A stretch of 34,523 nucleotides of DNA from an uncultured Pelagibacteraceae bacterium (GCA_902623305.1 CACNTB010000010.1:1-34523), one strand, 5' to 3'. Counted from the stretch's first letter, positions 1-9,720 are shown. Program-made: numbers and translations. Notes: a model not told the origin generated them from the letters alone.

Positions 1-618
1 ACTTATTTGAGATTTTAATAATTTAAATTTTACATTTACATAATTTTTTAAACTTTTATGTCTCTCAATGTGGTCTGCAGTTATGTTTAAAATAAAAGCA
101 TATTTTGATTTAAATATGCTACTGTAATCTAGCTGATAAGAAGAAGCCTCAATTACAAAGATTGTTTTTTTTGTAATATTTTTTTCTGATAATGCTGGAT
201 TACCAATATTCCCAATAAGTCTTGAGTCTCTTTTTTGATCAATTAAAGCATCATGTAAAATTTTAGCAGTTGTAGATTTACCGTTAGTTCCAGTAATTGT
301 AATACTTTCATTGTTATAAAATGAATACAAAACATCAAGGTCGCTATGAATTTTTTTAAAATTTTTCTTTAAAAATTTTGATAATTTACAATTTGAGATA
401 TCAATTCCAGGACTAATAATTATTCTATCAAAATTTATTTTTTGAATTTGCTTTAGTTTAATAATTTTTTTTTTAGGTTTTAATTTAATTTTTTGATTGT
501 CATCAAACAAATATACATCAGACTTGTTTTTTAAAAACTTATAAGATGAAAGACCACTCTTTCCTAAACCATAAATTAATATTTTTTTTCCCAAAAAAAT
601 ATTATTAAATATTTCCAT
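1..618 (-). CDS. murD: UDP-N-acetylmuramoylalanine--D-glutamate ligase, N-terminal 206 residues (cut by window edge)
   Basis: MurD adds D-glutamate to UDP-MurNAc-L-Ala in the cytoplasm, the second amino acid of the peptidoglycan stem peptide. I translated the minus strand from the ATG at 618: it begins MEIFNNIFLGKKILIYGLGK, a Rossmann-type N-terminal domain, followed by the Mur-ligase ATP loop GTNGKST at about residues 110-116, then EASSYQLDYS and NITADHIERH, all typical of MurD. The frame is open to base 1, so about half the protein is outside the window. The ATG overlaps the mraY stop as TAATG, so the two are translationally coupled. The order mraY-murD is the normal dcw order. Identification is firm; the C-terminal half cannot be judged. 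Confidence 0.93.
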   Translation of the reverse strand, partial: MEIFNNIFLGKKILIYGLGKSGLSSYKFLKNKSDVYLFDDNQKIKLKPKKKIIKLKQIQKINFDRIIISPGIDISNCKLSKFLKKNFKKIHSDLDVLYSFYNNESITITGTNGKSTTAKILHDALIDQKRDSRLIGNIGNPALSEKNITKKTIFVIEASSYQLDYSSIFKSKYAFILNITADHIERHKSLKNYVNVKFKLLKSQIS

Positions 619-1703
619 TATCTTAATTTTAAGGTAGCTAAACCAATCATTGCTAAAATGATAGAGATAATCCAAAACCTAATTACAACTGTAGACTCTG
701 GCCAACCCTTTTTCTCAAAATGATGATGAATAGGAGCCATTCTAAAAATTCTTTTTCCAGTAAGTTTAAACGAAATTACCTGAACCATTACTGAAACTGC
801 TTCTAGTACAAAAAGTCCACCAGTAATAGCTAAAACAATTTCATGCTTTGTGATAATTCCTACTGCGCCTAAAGATCCTCCAAGAGATAATGAGCCTGTG
901 TCACCCATAAAAATTTTAGCAGGTGGAGCATTAAACCATAAGAAACCTAAACAAGAGCCAATAATTGCCCCACAAAAAATTGATACTTCACCAGTTCCTT
1001 CTATGTAAGGAATTTGTAAATAATTTGAAAATACGATGTTTCCAGTAACATAACTTATAAAAGCAAAACATGCTGCAACTAAAATTACAGGCACTGTTGC
1101 TAGACCATCTAATCCATCTGTAAGGTTAACAGCATTTGACGAACCAATAATTACAAATATTGCAAATGGTATAAAAAACCATCCAAGGTTTATGATTAAA
1201 TTTTTAAAGAATGGAAAATATAAATTATTTAAACCTTGATAATCGTTTAAATAAACAAAAAAACTTACACCAATAATTGCTAATATTACTTGTGAAGTTA
1301 TTTTAAACTTTGAAGAAATTCCTGATGAGTTGCTAAATTTAATCTTCTTAAAGTCATCATATGCTCCTAACAATCCAAACGTAATTGCTATGTAGACACA
1401 AAATAAAATATTAATATTTGATAAATCAGCCCAAAATATTACTGATACCAATAAGCCGAATAAAATTATTAAACCTCCCATTGTTGGTGTACCAATTTTT
1501 TTAACTATATGATCTTCAGGTCCATCGTTCCGAATTGGATTTAAAATTTTTTGTTTTGAAAAAAATTTAATAAAAGGACCCCCGATAATCAGTACAATAA
1601 CCAATGAAGTGAAAAAAGATAAACCTGTTCTAAAAGTTAAATATTTAAATACATTTAAAAAACTAAAAGTATCAACGAAATTTAATAAAAATTGATAAAG
1701 CAT
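618..1703 (-). CDS. mraY: Phospho-N-acetylmuramoyl-pentapeptide-transferase
   Basis: MraY transfers phospho-MurNAc-pentapeptide from UDP to undecaprenyl phosphate, making lipid I at the inner membrane. The 361-residue protein has normal family length and about ten hydrophobic segments. Family motifs are visible: the Asp-rich AYDDFKK loop, NAVNLTDGLDGLA, FMGDTGSLSLGG and the PIHHHFEKKGWPE histidine loop close to the C-terminus. It lies between murE-murF and murD, overlapping both neighbours by one base in TAATG junctions, so it is transcribed and probably translated with them. No internal defect is seen. Confidence 0.97.
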   Translation of the reverse strand: MLYQFLLNFVDTFSFLNVFKYLTFRTGLSFFTSLVIVLIIGGPFIKFFSKQKILNPIRNDGPEDHIVKKIGTPTMGGLIILFGLLVSVIFWADLSNINILFCVYIAITFGLLGAYDDFKKIKFSNSSGISSKFKITSQVILAIIGVSFFVYLNDYQGLNNLYFPFFKNLIINLGWFFIPFAIFVIIGSSNAVNLTDGLDGLATVPVILVAACFAFISYVTGNIVFSNYLQIPYIEGTGEVSIFCGAIIGSCLGFLWFNAPPAKIFMGDTGSLSLGGSLGAVGIITKHEIVLAITGGLFVLEAVSVMVQVISFKLTGKRIFRMAPIHHHFEKKGWPESTVVIRFWIISIILAMIGLATLKLR

Positions 1704-4546
1704 TAATGCAATCCTTTCAGATCTTTTACTATGTCGTTGAATCCTGTCGCAAGTGAGGCTTTAATCATTAAATAATCATTATTATTTAAATCTTTTCTAA
1801 TCAATTCAATAATTTGAGAATTGTATAATAAAATCCTGCCTTTTTTGGCTTTTGAAATACTTGAAAATATTATAGATGCCATTTTACCTTTAACAAATAC
1901 CTTATCTATCTTAGTTTGATTAATTATTGGAGCAATAGATTGATGAAGTTTTTTAGAATGACTACCGAGCTCCAACATGTCACCAATTAGTAGGTATTTG
2001 CTTGATTTTTTTGAGTTTATTTTATCAAAATTTTTTATTGCTGATTTTAATGATAGAGGATTTGAATTATAACTTTGATCAATTAAATTAATTTTTTTAT
2101 TATCAATTTTTACTACAGAATGATCTCCTCTTCCTTCAGGAATTTTAAAATTGAGAAAAATATTTTCATTAAGTTTAAATATATTTTTATAAATACTAAT
2201 AACTGCTAAAGCAGAAAGTGTATTGGATATATTATTTTGAAAATCGTTAGATAATGCAAAATACTTTTTTTTATTGTTTAATCTAATATTAATTCTAAAA
2301 TTTTTTCCAAAGGGCTGTATATTAATTAATTTAATGTCTGATTTCTGACTTTTAATTCCAAAAGAAACTACTTTAATTTTATTTTCTATGGCAATTTTTT
2401 TATGTAATTGAAAAAAGCTGTCATCTGCATTTAATACAGCATAACCATTAGGTTTTATATTGTTAATAATTTCAGATTTTGCCAAAGCAATTTGTTTAAT
2501 ATTTTTAAAATTTTTAGCATGTGCATAATTTATATTTGTTATCACACCAACATCTGGTTTTATAATTTTAGATAAATAGTCAATTTCTCCTTTTTTATCC
2601 ATTCCAATCTCTAAAATTCCAAATTCATCATTTTGTTTTAAATTAAATAGACTTAAAGGGACCCCAAATTTATTGTTATAAGATTTTGGAGAAATACTTA
2701 CTTTTGAAATTTTACTTAATACATTACCCAACAATTCTTTGAGTGTAGTTTTACCACAACTGCCTGTGATAGCTATAATATTTGTATCAATACTTTTTCT
2801 AAAAATTTTTGAAATATCTGTTAGGAATTTTAAAGTATTTTTTACTTTAATCTGTCGACTTTTACTTAATTTATTCTGGATTTTATTTACTACAGCTAAC
2901 GATGCTTTTTTATTGAATGATTGTAAAACATATTTATTACCATCATTTTTTTTTCCTCTAATAGCAAAAAAAATATCATTTTTAGTAACTTCTTGAGAAT
3001 TAATTCTTGCAGTTTTTAAAGATATAGAGGCAGACAATTTTTTAATTTTGGCTACCTCTTTAACCACATTTAATTTCAAATTATCTAATAAATTATCATT
3101 TTTGTGCTTAATAGCATTTAGAATTACCTTTCTATCTGAAAAGAAAATTTTCTTATTTCCAATATCTTGTGTTTTCTCATGGCCTTTCCCGGCAACTAAC
3201 AAAATATCACCTGAATTCAAATTATAAATAGCTTGTTTTATTGCTCTTGCTCTATTAGATATTTCAATAATTTTCCTTTTTTTAATTCCCTTTTTTATAT
3301 CTCTTCTTATTTTTTGAGGATCTTCAAATCTAGGATTATCATTTGTAAGAATGATACTATCCGCAAAATCACTAACTATTTTACCCATTTTTGATCTTTT
3401 ATTTTGATCCCTATTTCCCCCGCAACCGAATAGGACTGTAATTTTTTTATTAGGAAATTGTTCTCTAAGATTTAAAAGACATGTTTTTAAAGCATCAGGC
3501 GTATGAGCATAATCAAGAATTACTTTTGATTGATTTTTAATTTTACCAATTTTTTCAAGCCTTCCCTCAACCGGTTTTAATTTTTGAATTGTATTTAAAA
3601 TTTTATCTAAACTAATTCCGCTATATTTTGCTGCAATTATTGCCATCAAAACATTTTTTAATTGTATTTTTCCAATTAAATTTAAATTTATATTCCTTAT
3701 TGAGCTATTTAATTTAATTCTGAGAAATTGACCCTCCCCTTTAAAATTATGAGATAAAAGCTCTAGATTATTTTTCTCGTCATTAAGTGTATGCAATTTT
3801 AATTTTTTATTTACTGCAATTTTTTTTATGTTTTTAAACTCAGGTATTAATTGATCTGTAATTACATTTCCTCTTTTTTTGATTAGATTTTGAAATAAAT
3901 AAAGTTTTGCTTTTAAATAGCTTTTTAAATTTTTATGATAATCAAGATGATCCTGGGATAGATTAGTAAATATACCTGAATTAAACTTTAAACCATCTAA
4001 TCTATTTTGCTTTAAACCATGGCTAGAGGCTTCCATAATTACATTTTCTATTTTTTGATTTTTTAACTTGCTTAATATTTTAGCCAATTTGATTGGATCT
4101 ATTGTGGTATTTGATAAATTCAAATTAATACTTTTTGATTTAACACCTAATGTGCCAATTGAAGCGCCTTTTTTATTATTTAATATTAATATTTGATAAT
4201 AAAAATCTGCTACTGAGGATTTTCCGTTTGTACCAGTAACTGCAATTAAATTTTTTGGTTTTTTACTATAAATTTTAAAAGCGGTTTCAGCTAATAATTT
4301 TCTTACATTATTTGTATGAATATACAAAATTCCATTTTGGAATTGATTTGTTTTTCTTTCAGTCACAATAATTTTAGATCCTTTTTTAATTGCTTTAGGT
4401 ATAAATTTATTACCATCAATATTATTTCCTTTAATTGCAAAAAAAATATTATTTTTTTTAATATTCTTTGTGTCAAATGAAATTCCTGAAAAAGAAAAAT
4501 TTTTATAATTTTTATCTATGTTATGAAAGTAGTTTCCTAGAAGCAT
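1703..4546 (-). CDS. murE-murF: Bifunctional MurE-MurF fusion ligase
   Basis: One uninterrupted 947-residue frame carries two complete Mur ligases. Residues 1 to about 485 match MurE, which adds meso-diaminopimelate to UDP-MurNAc-L-Ala-D-Glu: ATP loop GTNGKSS at 105-111, DHLDYH at 199-204, and the DAP-selecting DNPR motif at 403-406. Residues from about 490 to 947 match MurF, which adds D-Ala-D-Ala: a second MurF-type substrate domain (NDIFFAIRGKKNDGNKYV, 523-540), ATP loop GSCGKTT at 595-601, and GDMLELG at 855-861. Each half has the usual length of the free enzyme, so nothing is missing. The junction (about 480-505) is a short Lys/Asn-rich linker. The start lies 2 bases after the ftsI stop; the stop overlaps the mraY start. 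Separate murE and murF genes are the norm in alphaproteobacteria; a MurE-MurF fusion is known in Bordetella. Confidence 0.95.
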   Translation of the reverse strand: MLLGNYFHNIDKNYKNFSFSGISFDTKNIKKNNIFFAIKGNNIDGNKFIPKAIKKGSKIIVTERKTNQFQNGILYIHTNNVRKLLAETAFKIYSKKPKNLIAVTGTNGKSSVADFYYQILILNNKKGASIGTLGVKSKSINLNLSNTTIDPIKLAKILSKLKNQKIENVIMEASSHGLKQNRLDGLKFNSGIFTNLSQDHLDYHKNLKSYLKAKLYLFQNLIKKRGNVITDQLIPEFKNIKKIAVNKKLKLHTLNDEKNNLELLSHNFKGEGQFLRIKLNSSIRNINLNLIGKIQLKNVLMAIIAAKYSGISLDKILNTIQKLKPVEGRLEKIGKIKNQSKVILDYAHTPDALKTCLLNLREQFPNKKITVLFGCGGNRDQNKRSKMGKIVSDFADSIILTNDNPRFEDPQKIRRDIKKGIKKRKIIEISNRARAIKQAIYNLNSGDILLVAGKGHEKTQDIGNKKIFFSDRKVILNAIKHKNDNLLDNLKLNVVKEVAKIKKLSASISLKTARINSQEVTKNDIFFAIRGKKNDGNKYVLQSFNKKASLAVVNKIQNKLSKSRQIKVKNTLKFLTDISKIFRKSIDTNIIAITGSCGKTTLKELLGNVLSKISKVSISPKSYNNKFGVPLSLFNLKQNDEFGILEIGMDKKGEIDYLSKIIKPDVGVITNINYAHAKNFKNIKQIALAKSEIINNIKPNGYAVLNADDSFFQLHKKIAIENKIKVVSFGIKSQKSDIKLINIQPFGKNFRINIRLNNKKKYFALSNDFQNNISNTLSALAVISIYKNIFKLNENIFLNFKIPEGRGDHSVVKIDNKKINLIDQSYNSNPLSLKSAIKNFDKINSKKSSKYLLIGDMLELGSHSKKLHQSIAPIINQTKIDKVFVKGKMASIIFSSISKAKKGRILLYNSQIIELIRKDLNNNDYLMIKASLATGFNDIVKDLKGLH

Positions 4547-4548
4547 AA

Positions 4549-6240
4549 TTAATTAACCTCTATATATTTTGTGGCTAAAATAGGCCCAATTTTATCTATA
4601 ACTTTTCCAGCTACCTCTACTGAGGTCCAGCCAGCAGTATTATAAAGTGTACCCTTCCACCCTCCTTTTCGATGTCTATACTTATAATAATAATCTTTAG
4701 ATTTTTTTGGAGTATCTAGCATTACAACAAATACAAATTTTGGATTTGATGTAGGAAAAATGGAGGCAAAAGTATTTATTTTTGCCTCAGAATATGCTCC
4801 TCCCACAGGTTGATCAGCAGTTCCTGTTTTTCCACCAATTTCATAATTTTGAACGTCTGCAAATTTAGCTGTCCCTTCCTCAGTATTTACAATTTTTCTT
4901 AAAGCACTAACAACTTGTTCTGAAACACCTTTATTTAATATTCTTTCATTTTTTTTCTTAAAATTTTTTTCTTCATAAATTAATGTTGGCTTAATTTCAA
5001 AACCACCGTTTGATAAAACAGAATAACCCTTTGCTAATTGAAGAATTGTAGTTGCTATTCCATGTCCAAAAGAAGCTGTAGCTAGTCTACATTTTCCAAA
5101 ATCATAATTTTTTTGAGGTGCAACTTCTTCAATATCAAAATCGATATCACTTAATACGCCAACTTTTTCTAAAAATAATTTAAATTTTTCTGAGCCGACT
5201 CTTTGTGCAATTTTTACTGATCCTATATTTCCAGATCTAACTAAAATTTGTTCTGCAGTTAGATCTATAGGTATCTCATTATCGTACTCACCTATTCTAT
5301 ATTTGTCACATTTAATTGATTTGGGTAAATCTAAAAATTCAGTATCTGGTTTAATTACCTTTGCATTTAAAGCGCTAGCAAAAGTAAATGCCTTAAAAAC
5401 AGAGCCTAGTTCATACGTTCCTTTTGTTACCCTATTAATATAATTTACATTAGTTATATTTTGTCTCTGATTTGGGTTGAAATCTGGCAAGGAAACTAAT
5501 GATAGAATGTTGCCGTTATTGACATTCATTAATATAGCAGCACTACCTTTGCTTTTGAAAATTTCCTGATATTTAATTAATTCTTTTCTTATTAAAAATT
5601 GAATATCCTTATCTAGAGTAAGTCTAATAGGTTTTTTTGATTGTTTAAGCTCCTCATTCAAAGATTTTTCCAATCCGGAAATACCATTATTGTCATCATC
5701 TATCTGACCCAAAACATGGCTAAAAAGGTTTTTTTGAGGGTACATTCTAAGAACTTTTTCTTCTGGTATTAAAGACTTATCCCCCAATTTCATTATTTTC
5801 TCATAATTTTCTTCTGAAATTTTCTTCTCTAAATAAAAAAATTTTTTACTTTCAATTTTTTTTTTAATTTGATCAAAGTTTTTATCAGGAAAAATTATAT
5901 TTAAACTGAGAAGTAATTTTTTTTTATTGATTATATCCGAAGTTTTTAATCCTATATCGATAGATTTTACGGTCTTAGCTAAATAATTTCCATTTATATC
6001 TATAATGTCTGCTCTATAAAGTTTATTTGAAGATACAGATAGATTGATTCTTTGTGCTAAATTATCTTTTCGTGAACCTAGATGAAATAAATGTATTGCA
6101 TAAATTAAATAGATAATAAAAAAAACAAAGAAAATAAAAGCTACACGATTAAATTGAATATTTAATCCACTCTCTTTTTTCTTAAATACGAAATCACTTT
6201 TGTAGTCTTCTATAGTTAGTTTCGATTTATTACCAGCCAT
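4549..6240 (-). CDS. ftsI: Septal peptidoglycan transpeptidase (PBP3)
   Basis: FtsI is the division-specific class B penicillin-binding protein that crosslinks septal peptidoglycan. The 563 residues show a cytoplasmic tail, one membrane anchor at about 33-52, a dimerisation domain, and a transpeptidase domain with all three active-site motifs: SVFK (nucleophile Ser280, Lys283), SGN at 336-338 and KTGT at 471-474. Length is normal. The start ATG overlaps the ftsL stop (TAATG) and the murE-murF start follows by 2 bases. The order ftsL-ftsI-murE is canonical for dcw clusters, which supports FtsI over another class B PBP. Confidence 0.96.
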   Translation of the reverse strand: MAGNKSKLTIEDYKSDFVFKKKESGLNIQFNRVAFIFFVFFIIYLIYAIHLFHLGSRKDNLAQRINLSVSSNKLYRADIIDINGNYLAKTVKSIDIGLKTSDIINKKKLLLSLNIIFPDKNFDQIKKKIESKKFFYLEKKISEENYEKIMKLGDKSLIPEEKVLRMYPQKNLFSHVLGQIDDDNNGISGLEKSLNEELKQSKKPIRLTLDKDIQFLIRKELIKYQEIFKSKGSAAILMNVNNGNILSLVSLPDFNPNQRQNITNVNYINRVTKGTYELGSVFKAFTFASALNAKVIKPDTEFLDLPKSIKCDKYRIGEYDNEIPIDLTAEQILVRSGNIGSVKIAQRVGSEKFKLFLEKVGVLSDIDFDIEEVAPQKNYDFGKCRLATASFGHGIATTILQLAKGYSVLSNGGFEIKPTLIYEEKNFKKKNERILNKGVSEQVVSALRKIVNTEEGTAKFADVQNYEIGGKTGTADQPVGGAYSEAKINTFASIFPTSNPKFVFVVMLDTPKKSKDYYYKYRHRKGGWKGTLYNTAGWTSVEVAGKVIDKIGPILATKYIEVN

Positions 6241-6545
6241 TAATCTTTAATAATTGTAAAATTTTTAATTTTATTTTTATCATCTGAAATGATGTAGATT
6301 TTTATATCGTTTATATTTTTTTGAATTAAATTATCTTCAAAATACAGAGATTGATATTCAAGTAATCTTTCTGCAGAACTTAAGTAATCATATTCCAAGG
6401 ATACATTTTCAAATTCAGATTTTGAAACTCTAATATTCTCTTTTGCAGTAAATATTTCATCTTCAATCTGTTTAGTTGTATTTTTTATTATCGCAGTTGA
6501 TAGGACTAAAAAAAAAATTACTACTACTAAAGCAAATTTTTTCAT
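6240..6545 (-). CDS. ftsL: FtsL-like divisome protein
   Basis: This small bitopic membrane protein would join FtsB/FtsQ in activating FtsWI at the septum. The 101 residues contain one N-terminal membrane segment (about 4-20), then a heptad-like helical stretch (about 25-75) and the [17 protein letters not shown] region, which resembles the conserved end of alphaproteobacterial FtsL. FtsL is poorly conserved in sequence, so position between rsmH and ftsI is a main argument. Its ATG overlaps the rsmH stop (ATGA) and its stop overlaps the ftsI start. Identity as FtsL is likely but rests on size, topology and synteny. Confidence 0.82.
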   Translation of the reverse strand: MKKFALVVVIFFLVLSTAIIKNTTKQIEDEIFTAKENIRVSKSEFENVSLEYDYLSSAERLLEYQSLYFEDNLIQKNINDIKIYIISDDKNKIKNFTIIKD

Positions 6546-7552
6546 AGTTTGTCTCCATAATTTTCAATTTCCATATAATTTCTGAATTGCTCCTCTATGT
6601 CAGTATCAAAATTATAAAAATCAGTTTTCTTTATTACGTATCTAAATTTAGCAGATCTAGATGGTGGATTTTCGCTTACTTCTTTATCTGAAGGAGTTAT
6701 TGGTTTTTTTTGAATTAAATTAAATAATGTTTCTGCTTGTTTTACAATAGGGCTATATCGTGAAATGCTTTTATTTTCAGAAAGACTTTTAAAAAAATAT
6801 TTTACTATTTTATCCTCTAAAGAGTGAAATGTAACCACCCCTAAAACACCACCTTTTTTTAAAATTTTAGCTGCATTAATAAGTCCAAAAATTAATTCAC
6901 TTATCTCTTTATTTACAAAAATTCTAAGGGCCTGAAAAACCTTGGTTGCATTATGAATTTTAAAATTTTTTCTTTTTTTTGATTTATCAATAATTTTAAC
7001 CAAAACTTTAGTATCAATTATGTTTTTAGATCTTTCTTTTATAATATTACGTGCAATATATTTTGCCTCTTTTTCGTCTCCAAAAAATTTAAAAATTTTT
7101 TCTAATTCTTTTTCAGCTAGTTTATTAATTGCATCCTCTGCTGAAAAACTATTTAATCCGAGCTGCATATTTAATCTACCGCTAGCATCGAATGATAATC
7201 CTTTTTGCGGGTCTTTTATTTGAGTATAAGAATAACCAAGATCAAAAATTATACCTCTTATGTTTTCATTTTTGAGCTTTAAATTACTTAATTGACTAAA
7301 TTTAATATTTTTAAATATAAATCTATCTTTAAAGTTTTGCTTTAGTTGATTAGCAATTTTTTCACTCCCTTTGTCTCTATCAAGAGCAATTACATTTGTA
7401 TTTTCAAAATCTAATATTTTTTTGGAATAGCCGCCCTGACCAAAAGTACAATCAATAAATGTGCCACCATGTTGAGGGGAAATAACGCTAATAATTTCTT
7501 TTAGCAGCACCGGATAATGCTTTTGCATTTTCGATACTATGGTGGCGTCCAT
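6542..7552 (-). CDS. rsmH: 16S rRNA (cytosine1402-N4)-methyltransferase
   Basis: RsmH (MraW) N4-methylates C1402 in the decoding centre of 16S rRNA. The 336-residue protein has the family start HYPVLLKEI, the SAM-binding motif [17 protein letters not shown] (about 31-47), GIIFDLGYS, and the C-terminal [12 protein letters not shown] and [18 protein letters not shown] motifs. I chose the ATG at 7552, 18 bases after the ftsZ stop, because AAGAAA lies just upstream. A second in-frame ATG at 7528 would begin [12 protein letters not shown] and also fits the family, but has no ribosome-binding-like sequence. It sits downstream of ftsZ, not directly after mraZ as is usual. Confidence 0.96.
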   Translation of the reverse strand: MDATIVSKMQKHYPVLLKEIISVISPQHGGTFIDCTFGQGGYSKKILDFENTNVIALDRDKGSEKIANQLKQNFKDRFIFKNIKFSQLSNLKLKNENIRGIIFDLGYSYTQIKDPQKGLSFDASGRLNMQLGLNSFSAEDAINKLAEKELEKIFKFFGDEKEAKYIARNIIKERSKNIIDTKVLVKIIDKSKKRKNFKIHNATKVFQALRIFVNKEISELIFGLINAAKILKKGGVLGVVTFHSLEDKIVKYFFKSLSENKSISRYSPIVKQAETLFNLIQKKPITPSDKEVSENPPSRSAKFRYVIKKTDFYNFDTDIEEQFRNYMEIENYGDKL

Positions 7553-7570
7553 TTATTTCTTGGAAGACCA

Positions 7571-9052
7571 TTAATTTTTTTGTCTTCTTAAGAATGCTGG
7601 TATCTCAAGATCATCCTCTTCATCTTCATTTGAGGACAGCAAGTCTTCAGGACTTAAATTTTCAGATTCTGAACTAAATAAATCTGGTGCATCAGAATCA
7701 ACACCAAATTCTTTTAAATCATTAGAAGTTTCATTCTCAAAATTGCTTTCATGAGTTTCTTGATGAGTAGTTTCTATGGCCTCTTCTGTAAAAGATTTTT
7801 CCATTTCATTAATAGAACTATCCTCAACTATACTTTCGCTTTCCATTCCAGCGTTCTGAACAAATCCGTCATTCATCATTTGATTATGAGAAGTATCAGA
7901 TTTTTGTTCTTGGATAATCTCATTTTCGAGCTTTAAGGCATTAGCACCATGTGAAATTGGGTTCGCAGCCGAAGTATTTGAGAAATTAAAAGATTGCGAG
8001 GATCCAATATTTGAAAAATCAGAATAACCTGGGTTACGATTATGAATACGATGAACCATATTTACTACTGATTTTGACTCAGGTTGTTGACCATCTAATG
8101 ATGTTGCAACTATTGAAACTCTAATTTTTCCGTCAAGCTCTGTATCAGTAATAGCTCCAATAATTACCTCTGCCTCTGCATCTACTTCAGATCTTATTTT
8201 ATTTACCACTTCATCAACTTCAAAAAGTTTGAGATCTTTACCGCCAGTAATATTAACTAAAAGTCCTTTAGCGCCTTTTAAAGTATAATCATCAATTAAA
8301 GGGTTACTTATTGCTATTTCTGCAGCTTGCATTGCACGACCTTCGCCTTCAGCTTCCCCTGTTCCCATCATAGCTTTACCCATAGCTGCCATAACAGTTT
8401 CAACATCAGCAAAATCCAAATTGATTATTCCAGGTCTTACCATTAGATCTGTAACACTTTGAACACCATGTCTTAAAACATTATTTGAAAGATTAAAAGA
8501 CTCTTCAAATGTGGTTTGTTCGTTAGCTATTTTGAATAGGTTTTGATTTGGAATAACAATTATAGTATCAACATGTTTTCTTAATTCTTCTAAACCTTGT
8601 TGCGCTCTTCTCATTCTAGAGGGGCCTTCATATAAAAATGGAAGAGTCACAACACCTACTGTTAAGATATTTAATTCTTTAGCAGCTCTTGCGATGACGT
8701 GAGCAGCACCAGTGCCTGTTCCACCACCCATACCAGCTGCTATAAAAACCATGTTTGCACCTTGAAGTGTATTTACAATTTCATTTAAAGATTCATCTGC
8801 TGCAGCTTGACCAATATCAAGTTTTGCACCGGCTCCCAATCCTTTTGTTAAATTTAAACCAATTTGAATTCTCGTTTTTGCTTTACTTAACTTTAAATCT
8901 TGAGCATCGGTGTTGACTGCAATAAATTCCACTCCTTGCATATTATTTTCAATCATTTCGTTTATTGCGTTTCCGCCTGCACCACCAACTCCTAAAACTA
9001 AAAGTCGTGGTTGTAACTCCTTTATTTCTGGTGCTTTAAAGTTAATTGTCAT
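7571..9052 (-). CDS. ftsZ: Cell-division tubulin FtsZ
   Basis: FtsZ is the GTPase that polymerises into the division ring. The 493 residues show the GTP-binding domain ([12 protein letters not shown] at about 22-33; tubulin signature GGGTGTG at about 109-115), the T7 region with [11 protein letters not shown], a long acidic low-complexity linker (about 340-475), and the conserved C-terminal peptide [12 protein letters not shown] that binds FtsA and other anchors. The start lies 1 base after the mraZ stop, with a strong GGGGA ribosome-binding site inside the end of mraZ. The position is unusual: ftsZ is second in the cluster, between mraZ and rsmH, instead of at the end after ftsQ-ftsA. It would therefore be driven by the MraZ-controlled promoter. 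Confidence 0.98.
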   Translation of the reverse strand: MTINFKAPEIKELQPRLLVLGVGGAGGNAINEMIENNMQGVEFIAVNTDAQDLKLSKAKTRIQIGLNLTKGLGAGAKLDIGQAAADESLNEIVNTLQGANMVFIAAGMGGGTGTGAAHVIARAAKELNILTVGVVTLPFLYEGPSRMRRAQQGLEELRKHVDTIIVIPNQNLFKIANEQTTFEESFNLSNNVLRHGVQSVTDLMVRPGIINLDFADVETVMAAMGKAMMGTGEAEGEGRAMQAAEIAISNPLIDDYTLKGAKGLLVNITGGKDLKLFEVDEVVNKIRSEVDAEAEVIIGAITDTELDGKIRVSIVATSLDGQQPESKSVVNMVHRIHNRNPGYSDFSNIGSSQSFNFSNTSAANPISHGANALKLENEIIQEQKSDTSHNQMMNDGFVQNAGMESESIVEDSSINEMEKSFTEEAIETTHQETHESNFENETSNDLKEFGVDSDAPDLFSSESENLSPEDLLSSNEDEEDDLEIPAFLRRQKN

Positions 9053-9053
9053 C

Positions 9054-9521
9054 TTATTTCCCCTCGTTGTTGTTTAAGTGTTTTTCCCATTTAAGACTTG
9101 CACGATTTATATTTGCTTTTTTTCTTGCTGACGTCCTAAATTTTTCAAATGCAGTTGGCTCCCAAATCTGGAAAGTTTGACCTTGACCAACAAACAGCAT
9201 GCTATTTTTTATTTTTGCATGTTTTAATAATTTTATTGAAAGTGAAATCCTTCCCTCACTATCAAACTGTAAATTTGTACTTTCTGCTAATATTGATGTT
9301 GCAAAATAATCTCTTTTTTCTTCAAAAGGATTTAAAGAGTCTATCGCAGACGAAATTTTTTCAATTCTATCTTGAGAACATGCTTCAATAGAGGAATTAT
9401 TAAATGAAGGATAACAAATTACACCATTGTATCCTAAATTTGACAAATGTGACCTAAAGCTAGCAGGCACAGATACTCTCCCTTTTTTGTCTAATTTGTT
9501 CTCGTAAGTAGATAAAAACAT
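9054..9521 (-). CDS. mraZ: Transcriptional regulator MraZ
   Basis: MraZ is an AbrB-fold DNA-binding protein that autoregulates the dcw operon. The 155 residues contain two swapped-hairpin repeats, each with a DxxxR signature: DKKGR at 11-15 (followed by VSVPASFR) and DSEGR at 87-91 (followed by [11 protein letters not shown]). It is the first gene of the minus-strand division operon; ftsZ follows after 1 base. The promoter and a triple TGGG repeat lie 43-71 bases upstream. No Shine-Dalgarno sequence is evident before the ATG at 9521. Length is normal. Confidence 0.95.
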   Translation of the reverse strand: MFLSTYENKLDKKGRVSVPASFRSHLSNLGYNGVICYPSFNNSSIEACSQDRIEKISSAIDSLNPFEEKRDYFATSILAESTNLQFDSEGRISLSIKLLKHAKIKNSMLFVGQGQTFQIWEPTAFEKFRTSARKKANINRASLKWEKHLNNNEGK

Positions 9522-9549
9522 ATATTTTTAAATTTATAAATTCCATAAT

Positions 9550-9573
9550 TGGGAATATATGGGAATATATGGG
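9550..9573. promoter_or_regulatory. MraZ-binding repeats (three TGGG boxes, 10-bp period)
   Basis: TGGG occurs at 9550-9553, 9560-9563 and 9570-9573 on the plus strand, exactly one helical turn apart, with AT-only spacers. MraZ in Escherichia coli is known to bind TGGG-type direct repeats of this spacing upstream of mraZ. The boxes cover the -10 element and inferred start of the mraZ promoter, so bound MraZ would block initiation. The call rests on the pattern and on the adjacent mraZ gene. Confidence 0.8.
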
Positions 9574-9592
9574 TATTTAAAATGATAGTCAA
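9564..9592 (-). promoter_or_regulatory. Promoter of the mraZ-ftsZ-rsmH operon
   Basis: On the minus strand a -35 box TTGACT (9587-9592) is followed after exactly 17 bases by a -10 box TATATT (9564-9569), close to the sigma-70 consensus. Initiation would fall near 9557, giving a leader of about 36 bases before the mraZ ATG at 9521. It overlaps the TGGG repeats. Confidence 0.75.
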
Positions 9593-9616
9593 ATGTTGAT
9601 TCTGTATTAATTTAAG

Positions 9617-9712
9617 TCACTTTATAAGGCAAAATTTGATGTCATTATTGCATATAGGTGAATTCTTTCCGTGTGGTTGCTCAGATAAAGAGAATGCTTT
9701 TTTATGCTCCAT
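9617..9712 (-). CDS. Possible small ORF of 31 codons between rnpB and mraZ
   Basis: An ATG at 9712 opens a frame of 31 codons ending in TGA at 9617-9619, just upstream of the mraZ promoter. The peptide starts MEHKKAFSLSEQ and has two cysteines (PICNNDIKFC) near the end. No Shine-Dalgarno sequence is seen, and a frame of this length is not rare by chance in AT-rich DNA. I do not recognise it. It could be a small protein, a leader peptide or noncoding. Confidence 0.25.
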   Translation of the reverse strand: MEHKKAFSLSEQPHGKNSPICNNDIKFCLIK

Positions 9713-9720
9713 TAAAATTA

